A DNA stretch of 64,000 nt from NCBI GenBank assembly GCA_030765045.1, contig CM060972.1, positions 61,734,773-61,798,772 on the forward strand, written 5' to 3'. Within the stretch, counting starts at the first letter, position 1; the number at the start of each line of letters is the position of its first letter. The position numbers and the translations under genes are program-made. The stretch comes from Tenodera sinensis. Taxonomy: Eukaryota; Arthropoda; Insecta; Mantodea; Mantidae. The notes beneath the pieces are model-generated. The model saw only the letters and a list, made by a program, of their open reading frames with translations, had not been told where the DNA came from and searched no databases. Below, piece after piece: positions 58,401 through 64,000 of this stretch.

Positions 58401-61400
58401 CACAGACACCGTACACCGACAGACACACATCACAACACACACAAACATAGGCCTTTTTGAAAATATACTTTTTTAGATTCCGGTTCCTAAATACGTATTT
58501 CCAGCGAAATCTCCATATCAGAGACAACGCGCATTCTACTCTGCGATGGATATTCGGTAAAATATTGTGATGCCGGAGGCGTCGCACAATAAAGGACGGT
58601 CAGGGCTAAGTTACTTCACACCACGTTCCAGGCCGGCGAACAAGCAAAGACACTCAAGGTTAGGGAGCCAAGCGTGATTATTTTTGTACTCGTGAACAAC
58701 AATAAGCGCGGTGCATAACAAAGGATTGCTGGGACCTTCGAGGGGCATCTGACGGCCGGCGTGTTTGTGGAAGTCGAGAAAGGTCCATGTTGCGTTATCC
58801 TCGCTATATAAGGAGCCGAGGAACTGCAGAGGAGAGAGTTACAGACATGAGTCGGTCAGTGTGTCAGTGAATGCCAGACAGCTGTGTGTGTGTTGGGGGG
58901 GGGGGGGTGCGTGTGTGGTACTGTCGTCGTGAAACGTATATTGTGTAGAAGTGAAGAAGGTTTAACGAACTGGGGCTGGCTGTATCGTCAGAGTTAGTGT
59001 ATAAGAGACAGAGAAAGTGAAGAAAGACAGTAAAAGGACTGAGTCAAGTTTACGAGAAGAATTTGTAATATCCTGAAAGACTAAAGGAAACTAACAATGA
59101 TACAAAAATTCGAATATATAACACAGTTTATCTCCAACATTTCTTATGGCTCGGAAAGCTGGACAGTATTGTCGAAACACGAAATTATCATTACAAGTAC
59201 GGAAATGAAGTATTTTCGGAAATGTATAGGGAAAACCAGAAATGGTAGAATAAGAAACTATTAAATAAAGAATATCCGTAATCAAGAACCAGTGATAAAA
59301 AAGATGGTTAGGACACAAACAGGATGGATGAGCGCAGGCAACCGAAACAGGTATGGGCGGCCAGAGGGGAAGGAAAAAGAGGGAGAGGGTGAGCAAGAAT
59401 AGAATGGAGCGATTATGTGGAGAAAATAGTTAAGAAAGCAAGGACTTTGAGGGAAGCTAAATAACTAGAGATAGGAACACTATAGGAAATGGATCATGAT
59501 CGGCTGAGGAAACCCGACGCTCAAAAGGGAATAAGGGAGAGGAAAAGAAGAAGAGTAAAAGTTGTGTTAACCTTAGTAAAAGAGAACTGTATTTGTGCAA
59601 ACATTTTGGAAGAAAATAAAGTGAGAAAAAATTAATTGGACTGGAGTTTTTGTCATTTGTGATAATATGATTTTTTCTTCATCCTACCTACAAGCGAAAG
59701 CCCGTTGTTGCAAAACTTCTTATTTCAAAGCGTTTTCCCACAAAGAAACTTTCGGTGTATTCATTGAGCTCCACCTCTGATTTCTTTACCTCTTCATATT
59801 TCACAGTTTAGAATTGTTTCTATTTGCCTTGTGCAACGCTCCTCGGAGAGAACTACAAGCAATGTAGCTTTGAGAGTGTCACGTTAGACACATACAAATT
59901 GCCACGTTAAATGGTGTTTAAGATTTACCCTTTTTCTTCAGATGCTCCTTTTAGCATAGTCTCCATCGCAAGGACGGTAAATGGTATTGCCACACTGTTT
60001 CATAGAGAAGAAGCGTCTCAGAACGGCGTGACAGATTATTTTGTTGTTAATCACCAATGCAATACATAATAACGTATCTTGCTTTATTCTTGGTCCTTCA
60101 GAGTCCGAATTCCGAAGCTGTCCGCACAACTCATAGCTCGAAATCATCAAATTTCATTATTAATAGCCAGCAAGCAAGTTCACACAAACACAATCTGAAA
60201 CAAATTACCGCACAATGGCTATAAGGCATGTGGCTATGACGTTTCTATGACGTCACAGAGTTTTTGCTACTGCACTACTACCTTCGTTCGCCTTTAGATT
60301 GTATTTTGCTAAGTAATTCGCTTCTCCTTGCGTATTGCTTTACTATGGAGTTTGGAATGGCAACTTAGAACTACGAAATGTTCATTACGATAACCCTCCA
60401 GCCTTGTGATACCGCTACTCTAAAAGCAAGCGGGTTGTGCACGTTGTTACAGGGAAGTATAATGATCGGGGTCCGGAATTTGCTGGCCTAATATTTGGAA
60501 AATTGCGTATAAAATCACTCTAAAATATAAAGAAGAGATATGATAATTACAAAAAGTGATAAAAAATTGAGATTTACTTAATTTAATAAAACAGGTGTGC
60601 AGAAGCTTATAAATTAATTTGTATACGATTACAACTACTATACAAGTAGAAACAGTAGGTATAAGATAGAATAATGACAAAATAATTTATAAAATTGGTT
60701 AAAATATTTCTTCTATGATATTGTTTGAAGAATCTAAAAATAAGTTTAAGAAAATTGTTTCTTAAACAGATGCTACAATCCTGTAGAATTAGTTCTTTTG
60801 AATTCTCAGTGTCACTAGTTTAAGGATAATAGTAGTCTGAGTGTAGCCCATTTCATCCCTAGTTTGGAACATTAGGACCGACACAAAATTTAATGGTGGG
60901 TGGCTCAACAACTTCCAATGAGAGGCTTGCCACGCCTTGCGGTGTTGTACAGTTAAACACACTATAAAATCACGCTGTAAAGTCGGTGATATTAAATATC
61001 ATTTGCGTCCACAAAATTTATTCGCACATCACCTGCCATTAAATGTTCTGTCCGCCCATAATTTATAACTGCTATTATACTTATTCCACTGATAACAGCC
61101 ATTCCTCCTGTCGCAAGCATTCCTTTCTAAAGTAACCATTAAATAATAATTACATTTTTCTTTTTCAAAAATAAGTTACTGTTACGTCTCAGCTGAGTAG
61201 CGAAATTTCCGATGTTAGAGATGTTATCCTTTTGTAAAATGTCAATAATACAAAATATTTTACATTAAATCCAATTACAAAAATATACTCCTAGCAAATA
61301 AAGGTATCAAGTGCAAGAAAATGACAAAATAATGACATAACATCAAAACTTCTTCTTTTTCGAATTACTCTCTTCCTATGTAGGACTTACAAGCCTGTGT

Positions 61401-63096
61401 CTAGGGCCAGATGCCTGTCGGAGAGCAAGGGAGTCTATGGACCAGACAGAGTGAATACCTAGAAGCGGGTGGTCAGCCAAGCACCAGGTATGAGAGTGAC
61501 GAAGAGGATGATATGAAATGCAGGCAAAATGGGTGAATGGAAAGGTGATGTTGTGACAGTTGCTGAAATGAGTGGCGGAGGAAACCGGAGAACCCGGAGA
61601 AAACGCGCCCTGACGCCGCTTCGCCCACCACGAATACCACATGTAGGTTCCTAGGTGGTTGGCGAACGGTCTAACCCTCGGCCACGGCGCCACCACAAAA
61701 TCAAAACATGACTCAAAAATAAAAAGTGGCATAAAATGGCAAAAGATAGCCTAATAAATAATTTCATAATGTGGGATCAATTATAAGGATTTATATACTA
61801 TATGTTAGCAATGCCTATGACGCAAGAGCATCAGAATCCAGGCCTTGCCAATATGATTGCTGAGGAGTGGTGCATTCGAATGGGCGGCCAAATTAGCTCT
61901 CAGCAGTAGACCCAACACTACGAATGGCATTCCCTTCTGTGTTCCTAAAACTCTCCTGCGACTTCATAGCTCTCCAGTAGAAATATGTAGATAGGTATAT
62001 GTAATGGATAATGTGCAATTATATGTGGTATAATGAGTGTATCTGATGTGAGACATATATCTTATTTTTCTTTCTTCCCCCAGGTGTTCTAATACGACAA
62101 TAGATCCAGATACAGCCGTTAGAGATCCCAAGATGGAGCCATTGCGTACCCTCAAAACGTAAGTTTCACACTTTTCTATGTTTTCGACTGCTTTTAAGCA
62201 TCTCTGTGCTTGATGAACACTTAAATGAGAATACAGTCAACTTTTAGCTTGTGTTTGGGTTAGCTGCAGTCGAATTATTTTCACGTTCTGGAGTCCTTGT
62301 GGCAACTCTAGTGTGTCTGTAGACCGGGATTCTAGTCCAATGACGTTAGGGAAGTCATTTGCTATAATTATTTGAACAACACAACAATATTAGGATATTT
62401 ATTATAGTGATAATTTGACATCACTGTATAAAATTGTGACATAACAACACAAAATGATTATGCATTATAGGTAAACTTTATATATAAATGTATGATTTTG
62501 AACAAATGAACTATCTTAGGGCATATCGAATAGTTCAATGTTCTTCCTAGATCCTTGGGTGTCTGGTAGTATTGTCTCTATTTGTCATATTCTGGACATT
62601 CCACAGTATGTGGCATATGGGTAGTTGGTCCTTTGCTAGAAGGTAGCTGTGTGTGGTCTTGGAATGGTGTATTCTTAATCAGGATATTAAAACCTGATCT
62701 TGTCTGAGATGTGAATTGCTGGGAACATGTGTTGCAGAACTCGATATTTCATCTAGGAGTTTCCTTCGTCGAGTGAAGCCATTTTGTCTCCCACTGTTGA
62801 CAGAGCTTCTTTTTAATGGTTGAGATAACATTTGGGGATTAAAATCATAAACTTGCCACATATTCCATATACGAGTATATACTACAATCTTTGTCCTCGG
62901 AGCATCTGAATGTACATTTCTAGGTGTCGTTCCATACTAATAGCGATATTATTTCAGATATCGGAAGCATGAAGATCCCGCTCTGAGCAAGCTAGAAAAT
63001 GGAGGTCCACGCATGGGTATAAACATGGGCTTGTACTCCGGAGAGAATTACGTCGTCAAGGTTGGCGATCCTGTCTACGTTGGAGAGACTGAATGA
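41783..63096 (+). CDS. mARC / MOSC-domain molybdoenzyme, paralogue B (six coding exons, 348 aa)
   Basis: Spliced CDS: 41783-42033, 43976-44149, 44225-44426, 47594-47799, 62084-62158 and 62958-63096, phases 2,2,0,2,2 as in paralogue A. All introns are GT-AG, but the first donor GTTTAT is weak. The start is the ATG at 41783; an in-frame TTG just upstream lies in the intron acceptor. The protein has a hydrophobic anchor at about residues 7-24 followed by RKRRRG, then LYPLKSGR (48-54), ADCGDEA (152-158), the canonical RFRPNLVVSG (241-250), VCARC (Cys276, Cys279) and TTIDPDTAV. The end VGDPVYVG matches the MOSC C-terminus. Predicted role as for A: mitochondrial N-reductive molybdoenzyme working with cytochrome b5. 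It keeps motif residues that A has lost, so it is the better candidate for standard mARC activity. Intron 4 is 14.3 kb and filled with mobile elements. Confidence 0.93.
42095..42175 (-). repeat. 0.9-kb dispersed repeat, 3' end fragment (gene B intron 1)
   Basis: TACCTATAGTAAGTAGATGA followed by the family's AAAAATTCGATAGCGACACTT-type sequence. Only about 80 bp. Confidence 0.45.
42836..43198 (-). mobile_element. tRNA-headed SINE, family S1 (gene B intron 1)
   Basis: On the minus strand it starts GGTGGCGCCGTGGCCGG, has a B box GGGTTCGATCCCAGG and the core CATGTGG-like...GGTTTCCCCCGCCATTC, and ends GGGTGTAAGTACTACA. It is one of four S1 copies (with 43276, 45504 and 61374). The target duplication is too short to be certain. 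Confidence 0.8.
43276..43634 (+). mobile_element. SINE family S1, plus strand, with 11-bp target-site duplication
   Basis: ATTTTTATGTA flanks it (43265-43275 and 43635-43645). The tRNA head (GGTGGCGTCGTGGTCG) and B box GGTTCGATCCC are clear, and the tail is GGAGGAGGAGGAGAAGAAG. It interrupts a repeat whose unfilled relative is at about 45198. Confidence 0.85.
43635..43800 (+). repeat. Repeat shared with 45198-45350
   Basis: TTTTTATGTAGAACTGCAACG and later CTCCCGTCG...CAAGTT recur at 45198-45350 in the same order. Both copies lie in gene B introns on the same strand. Class unknown. Confidence 0.6.
44427..45197 (+). other. Start of gene B intron 3, nothing recognisable
   Basis: No repeat or coding signal that I can name. 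Confidence 0.35.
45198..45350 (+). repeat. Repeat shared with 43635-43800 (uninterrupted at the SINE site)
   Basis: Reads CTATTTTTATGTAGAACTGC without an insertion, so it acts as a paralogous empty site for the SINE at 43276-43634. Confidence 0.6.
45504..45841 (+). mobile_element. SINE family S1, plus strand
   Basis: The tRNA-like head GCGCCGTGACCGAGTGGTTA matches a pol III A box well, and the B box is GGGTTTGATCG. Flanks ATTAACCTGCA (45493-45503) and ATTAGTCTGCA (45842-45852) are an aged target duplication with two mismatches. Confidence 0.82.
45842..45945 (+). repeat. Repeat shared with 56609-56715
   Basis: ATTAGTCTGCAGATAAAGTA and the following 90 bases recur at 56609-56715 (ATTAGTCTACAAATAAAGTA) in the same orientation. 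Class unknown. Confidence 0.6.
45950..46255 (+). repeat. 0.9-kb dispersed repeat, highly diverged fragment
   Basis: ATATGACTTTCTCCAGTGTC and TTTGGTATTTACTCGACTTT echo the family's 5' end and its 3' half. The assignment is tentative. Confidence 0.4.
46606..46850 (-). mobile_element. SINE family S2, with perfect 11-bp target-site duplication
   Basis: GAACTGCCGCT lies at 46595-46605 and 46851-46861. On the minus strand the element runs from GGTCGCGCCGTAGTCG, through the core GTGGTGGAGGAAGCGG and GGTTTCCCCTGCCAT, to the S2 tail GCGTTAAACACTACAAAAC. It gives the S2 reference length, 245 bp. Confidence 0.9.
47255..47485 (+). repeat. 0.9-kb dispersed repeat, 3' fragment
   Basis: ACAAGGACTTTTTTTTCTTT, CCTCAAAACATG and AATCAAATTTTTGG are followed by a degraded end CTAGAGAAAATAAAA. 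Confidence 0.55.
47800..51354. other. First part of gene B intron 4, mostly unassigned
   Basis: No gene seen. A degraded tRNA-like head (TGGGATTTGAAC, reverse B box) near 48707 and a CGAGGAGACTTAAACCCCC motif near 49485 could be old SINEs. 51326-51352 is a GATT repeat. Confidence 0.3.
51355..51701 (+). mobile_element. Solo-LTR-like element, copy 2 (diverged)
   Basis: The 3' end TGTGTTAACGATAAAAGAAA...AAATAAAGTAACAGAAAAGG...TTTTGTCACA matches the LTR-like copies at 3191-3788, 54224-54690 and 58566-59660. The 5' half is much more diverged. A 0.9-kb repeat fragment abuts it. Confidence 0.5.
51702..51905 (-). repeat. 0.9-kb dispersed repeat, middle fragment
   Basis: CACGACAAATAAAATATATA, TCTAGAAATAGCC and GGTAAACCGTAAGAGATGGA follow the family order on the minus strand. 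Confidence 0.6.
52547..52748 (-). mobile_element. tRNA-derived SINE, family S4
   Basis: On the minus strand it starts GGCCCTCGTAGTCGTGGTTG, with a B box CAGGTTCGACTCCCGCC. The body GGGTCCTTGACAATCAAAGC follows and the tail is AAAAAAGGGTTGCACC. An approximate flanking repeat (GGTGCAACCCTT and GTGCTACAACCTT) may be its target duplication. It does not fold as a complete tRNA. Confidence 0.6.
52858..53068. mobile_element. MITE, family M1, copy 1 (211 bp)
   Basis: The ends are inverted. The left is TTATGGCAGACACAGAATTT and continues AATGGTGGCTGA. The right, reverse-complemented, is TTATGGCTGACACAAAATTT and continues AATGGCAGATGG. The interior is noncoding. The reverse complement aligns along its length with 60872-61062. 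Confidence 0.8.
53069..54223 (+). other. Part of gene B intron 4, unassigned
   Basis: No gene or named repeat. Overlapping short frames at 53605-53881 lack recognisable domains. Confidence 0.3.
54224..54690 (+). mobile_element. Solo-LTR-like element, copy 3
   Basis: Starts TTGACGCCGGCCGGTTGCCG, shares TACCTCACACCAC with the copy at 58566, has a TATA-like CATATAAAAGCG near 54402-54413, and ends ...AAATAATGTGACGGAAAAAG...TTTGTCAC. About 467 bp, no coding region. Confidence 0.6.
54691..55424 (+). other. Part of gene B intron 4, unassigned
   Basis: AT-rich, with no gene or named repeat. Confidence 0.3.
55425..55492. repeat. (CA)n(GA)n microsatellite
   Basis: Eight CA units followed by about 27 GA units. 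A Ser/Leu/Val/Cys frame through it is an artefact. Confidence 0.95.
55493..56608 (+). other. Part of gene B intron 4, unassigned
   Basis: A 96-codon open frame at 56316-56606 has no domain I recognise and lies inside the intron. I do not call it a gene. Confidence 0.3.
56609..56715 (+). repeat. Repeat shared with 45842-45945
   Basis: Same order and orientation as 45842-45945, about 80% similar by eye. Confidence 0.6.
56716..58254 (+). other. Part of gene B intron 4, unassigned
   Basis: No gene seen. 56814 onward (TACAGGATGGAAGGAAAGTC) has the look of an insect transposon terminus, but no partner end was found. Confidence 0.3.
58255..58545 (+). repeat. 0.9-kb dispersed repeat, 3' half
   Basis: Keeps AAATTTCATTTGTCATGAGC, TTTTAATCAAATCGTTAGAG and the CACAGACACC-type stretch, ending near the start of the LTR-like element. 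Confidence 0.6.
58805..58860 (+). promoter_or_regulatory. TATA-type core promoter of the LTR-like element
   Basis: CTATATAAGG is followed about 25-50 bp later by initiator-like TCAGTG sequences. The same arrangement (ATATATAAG) occurs in the inverted copy near 3540. Promoter activity is inferred from conservation between copies. Confidence 0.45.
59096..59550 (+). pseudogene. Non-LTR reverse transcriptase C-terminal fragment
   Basis: Translating from about 59136 gives ISYGSESWTVLSK, then TEMKYFRKCIGKTRNGRIRN. After a frame change come RIEWSDYVEKIVKKARTLRE and DRLRKPDA. This is the characteristic tail of insect RT proteins of the LxYGSExW...M.F.R....RD.IRN...GRP..RW.D.VE..L type (CR1/RTE-like, from memory). 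Several stops show it is dead. It sits inside the LTR-like element. Confidence 0.7.
59661..60871 (+). other. Part of gene B intron 4, unassigned
   Basis: No gene or repeat recognised. Confidence 0.3.
60872..61062. mobile_element. MITE, family M1, copy 2 (opposite orientation)
   Basis: Left end ACCGACACAAAATTTAATGG; the right end is its inverted counterpart (CCATTAAATGTTCTGTCCG). Internal landmarks GGTGTTGTACAGTTAAACAC and AATCACGCTGTAAAG match the reverse complement of 52858-53068. Confidence 0.75.
61374..61697 (-). mobile_element. SINE family S1, minus strand (gene B intron 4)
   Basis: On the minus strand it starts GGTGGCGCCGTGGCC and has the core GGTTTCCTCCGCCACTCATT, ending CTTGTAAGTCCTACATAGGA. 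The B-box region has lost several bases. ATCAAAAC at 61342-61349 and 61700-61707 may be the target duplication, though it is short. Confidence 0.8.
62530..62862 (-). pseudogene. Non-LTR retrotransposon RNase H C-terminal fragment (gene B intron 5)
   Basis: Minus-strand frames read RQNGFTRRRKLL, then IHHSKTTHSYLLAKDQLPIC, then HTVECPEYD. This corresponds to the family pattern ...IGHTRLTHSYLL..E..P.C...TV.HIL.ECP.Y..., the end of Jockey-like elements. Frames change at least twice and stops occur. Confidence 0.65.
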
Positions 63097-63151
63097 ACTG
63101 CAAGAATGATAGTGCTGCGTTACTTATTAACAGAACTACAACTACTGTAGG

Positions 63152-63172
63152 AATAAATGATCACAAATAAAT
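63152..63172 (+). terminator. Polyadenylation signals of gene B
   Basis: Two AATAAA hexamers (63152-63157 and 63167-63172) lie 56 and 71 bp after the stop codon, implying a short 3' UTR, unlike gene A. Confidence 0.65.
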
Positions 63173-63199
63173 TCTAATATTGTTTTCTAAGTTATTCAT

Positions 63200-64000
63200 T
63201 TGAATGTAAACATGAGCTCTGTAATAAAGGTCCCAATCACAACGAAGGTGTAAGGATAACAATGCAGCATACGGGTAGGCGTAAAGAACACCACTCGCAA
63301 GGCAAGTAGGCGTAATGCAAAAGCTTGACACGGGTTTCTAAATCCACAAATTGTGTGCGGAAATATTCTAAACGTAGCGAAAGTTTCAAAGTACAACATA
63401 ACCAGTAATACCCGATATGTAAATTCACCTGGTCTTTATAAATAAATAAGACATAAGTGTTCTACCAAGTAACTAACAGATCAGATTCTGGCTTTAGCAT
63501 TTAAAATGGCATGCCACATCGAAATAGAGGAGCATAATGATAGTACAGTAGAAGGTGTAACACCTCGCATTGTGATCGTGTGTTGTTAAAAAAAGGCATG
63601 GAGAAATAAAGGCAGAATTCTTCCTCAATGAGCGCAAAGTGAGCATAAAGTTTGGTGTTTACAAACTCTTCCTTTGCGCACGCAATACGTTCCTATTAAA
63701 TAACATGAGTGTGGCTTTAGATGTTGCTCTTCCAGTTCTCCATCAGTCCTTTTTCCCAATTTGGAATCTTTCTTGTAAATCTTCCAGCATATTTTGTTTA
63801 TGGTATACCTCTGTTGAGGAACAAATGTGGGTCTTGCTCCACCCATCCCCTCAGGGTGAACTGCTACCTGTTGTCTGAACAAATGATGGTAGTTCGCCAC
63901 GCCCAAACCAATCGATACATCTCCTTACAGAACAAAGAAGATGTCTTCAGCAGCTGACGTCATATGGTGGTGAACAAAGTAACACATTCAAAAATACCTA
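63200..64000. other. Right-hand intergenic flank
   Basis: No gene recognised. The overlapping small frames at 63625-63957 have no recognisable domain. Confidence 0.3.

Larger units (their letters stand above)
58566..59660 (+). mobile_element. Solo-LTR-like element, copy 4, interrupted by an RT fragment
   Basis: Starts TGTGATGCCGGAGGCGTCGC and matches 3191-3788 (reverse complement) through TTCACACCAC, GGTCCATGTT, a TATA box CTATATAAGG (58805-58814), GAGACAGAGAAAGTGAAG and GACTGAGTCAAG. About 470 foreign bases (59086-59555) follow, and the match then resumes at TTGTGTTAACC with AAATAAAGTGAGAAAAA. The uninterrupted length would be about 620 bp. An internal poly(G) run is at 58896-58908. Confidence 0.65.

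Overview
The window is nuclear DNA of an animal, almost certainly an arthropod and probably an insect. Coding exons are short with GT-AG introns and lie far apart. The rest is dense with non-LTR, LTR, Tc1/mariner and MULE remnants, tRNA-headed SINEs, MITEs and microsatellites. A SINE ending in a GGGGTTTAGTTTTAGTTA-type tail, a kind I associate with hemimetabolous insects, and the loose gene spacing suggest a large genome, perhaps polyneopteran. That placement is inference.

The only host genes I can support are two complete, same-strand paralogues of the mitochondrial amidoxime reducing component (mARC/MOSC-domain molybdoenzyme). Gene A occupies 16014-26465 (six coding exons, 354 aa) and gene B 41783-63096 (six coding exons, 348 aa). 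Intron positions and phases match (2,2,0,2,2), exons 3 and 5 have identical lengths (202 and 75 bp), and both have a splice acceptor a few bases before the ATG. They are therefore an old tandem duplication. Both encode an N-terminal membrane anchor and the Cys-x-x-Cys...Asp-Pro-Asp motif of the molybdenum site. By family knowledge they would reduce N-hydroxylated substrates on the outer mitochondrial membrane with cytochrome b5 and its reductase.

Layout. 1-2160: 5' half of a non-LTR retrotransposon on the minus strand, with intact ORF1 and an open start of ORF2. 3191-3788: solo-LTR-like element. 4200-5230: broken MULE transposase. 5.2-15.3 kb: SINEs, a 0.9-kb dispersed repeat family, microsatellites and an inverted-repeat pair. 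16.0-26.5 kb: gene A, with a SINE, RNase H fragments and a dead mariner in its introns. 26.6-27.9 kb: 18 copies of a palindromic 15-mer just downstream of gene A, the most unusual signal in the window. 28.8-29.4 kb: ATC/ACC microsatellites. 31-41.8 kb: 0.9-kb repeat copies, an LTR-element gag relic, fold-back hairpins and a TIR transposon carrying a nested retroposon. 41.8-63.1 kb: gene B, whose 14.3-kb fourth intron holds MITEs, LTR-like elements, SINEs and an RT fragment.

Five insertions have readable target-site duplications or disrupt a recognisable older element, so relative insertion order can be inferred. No rRNA, functional tRNA or CRISPR array was seen.
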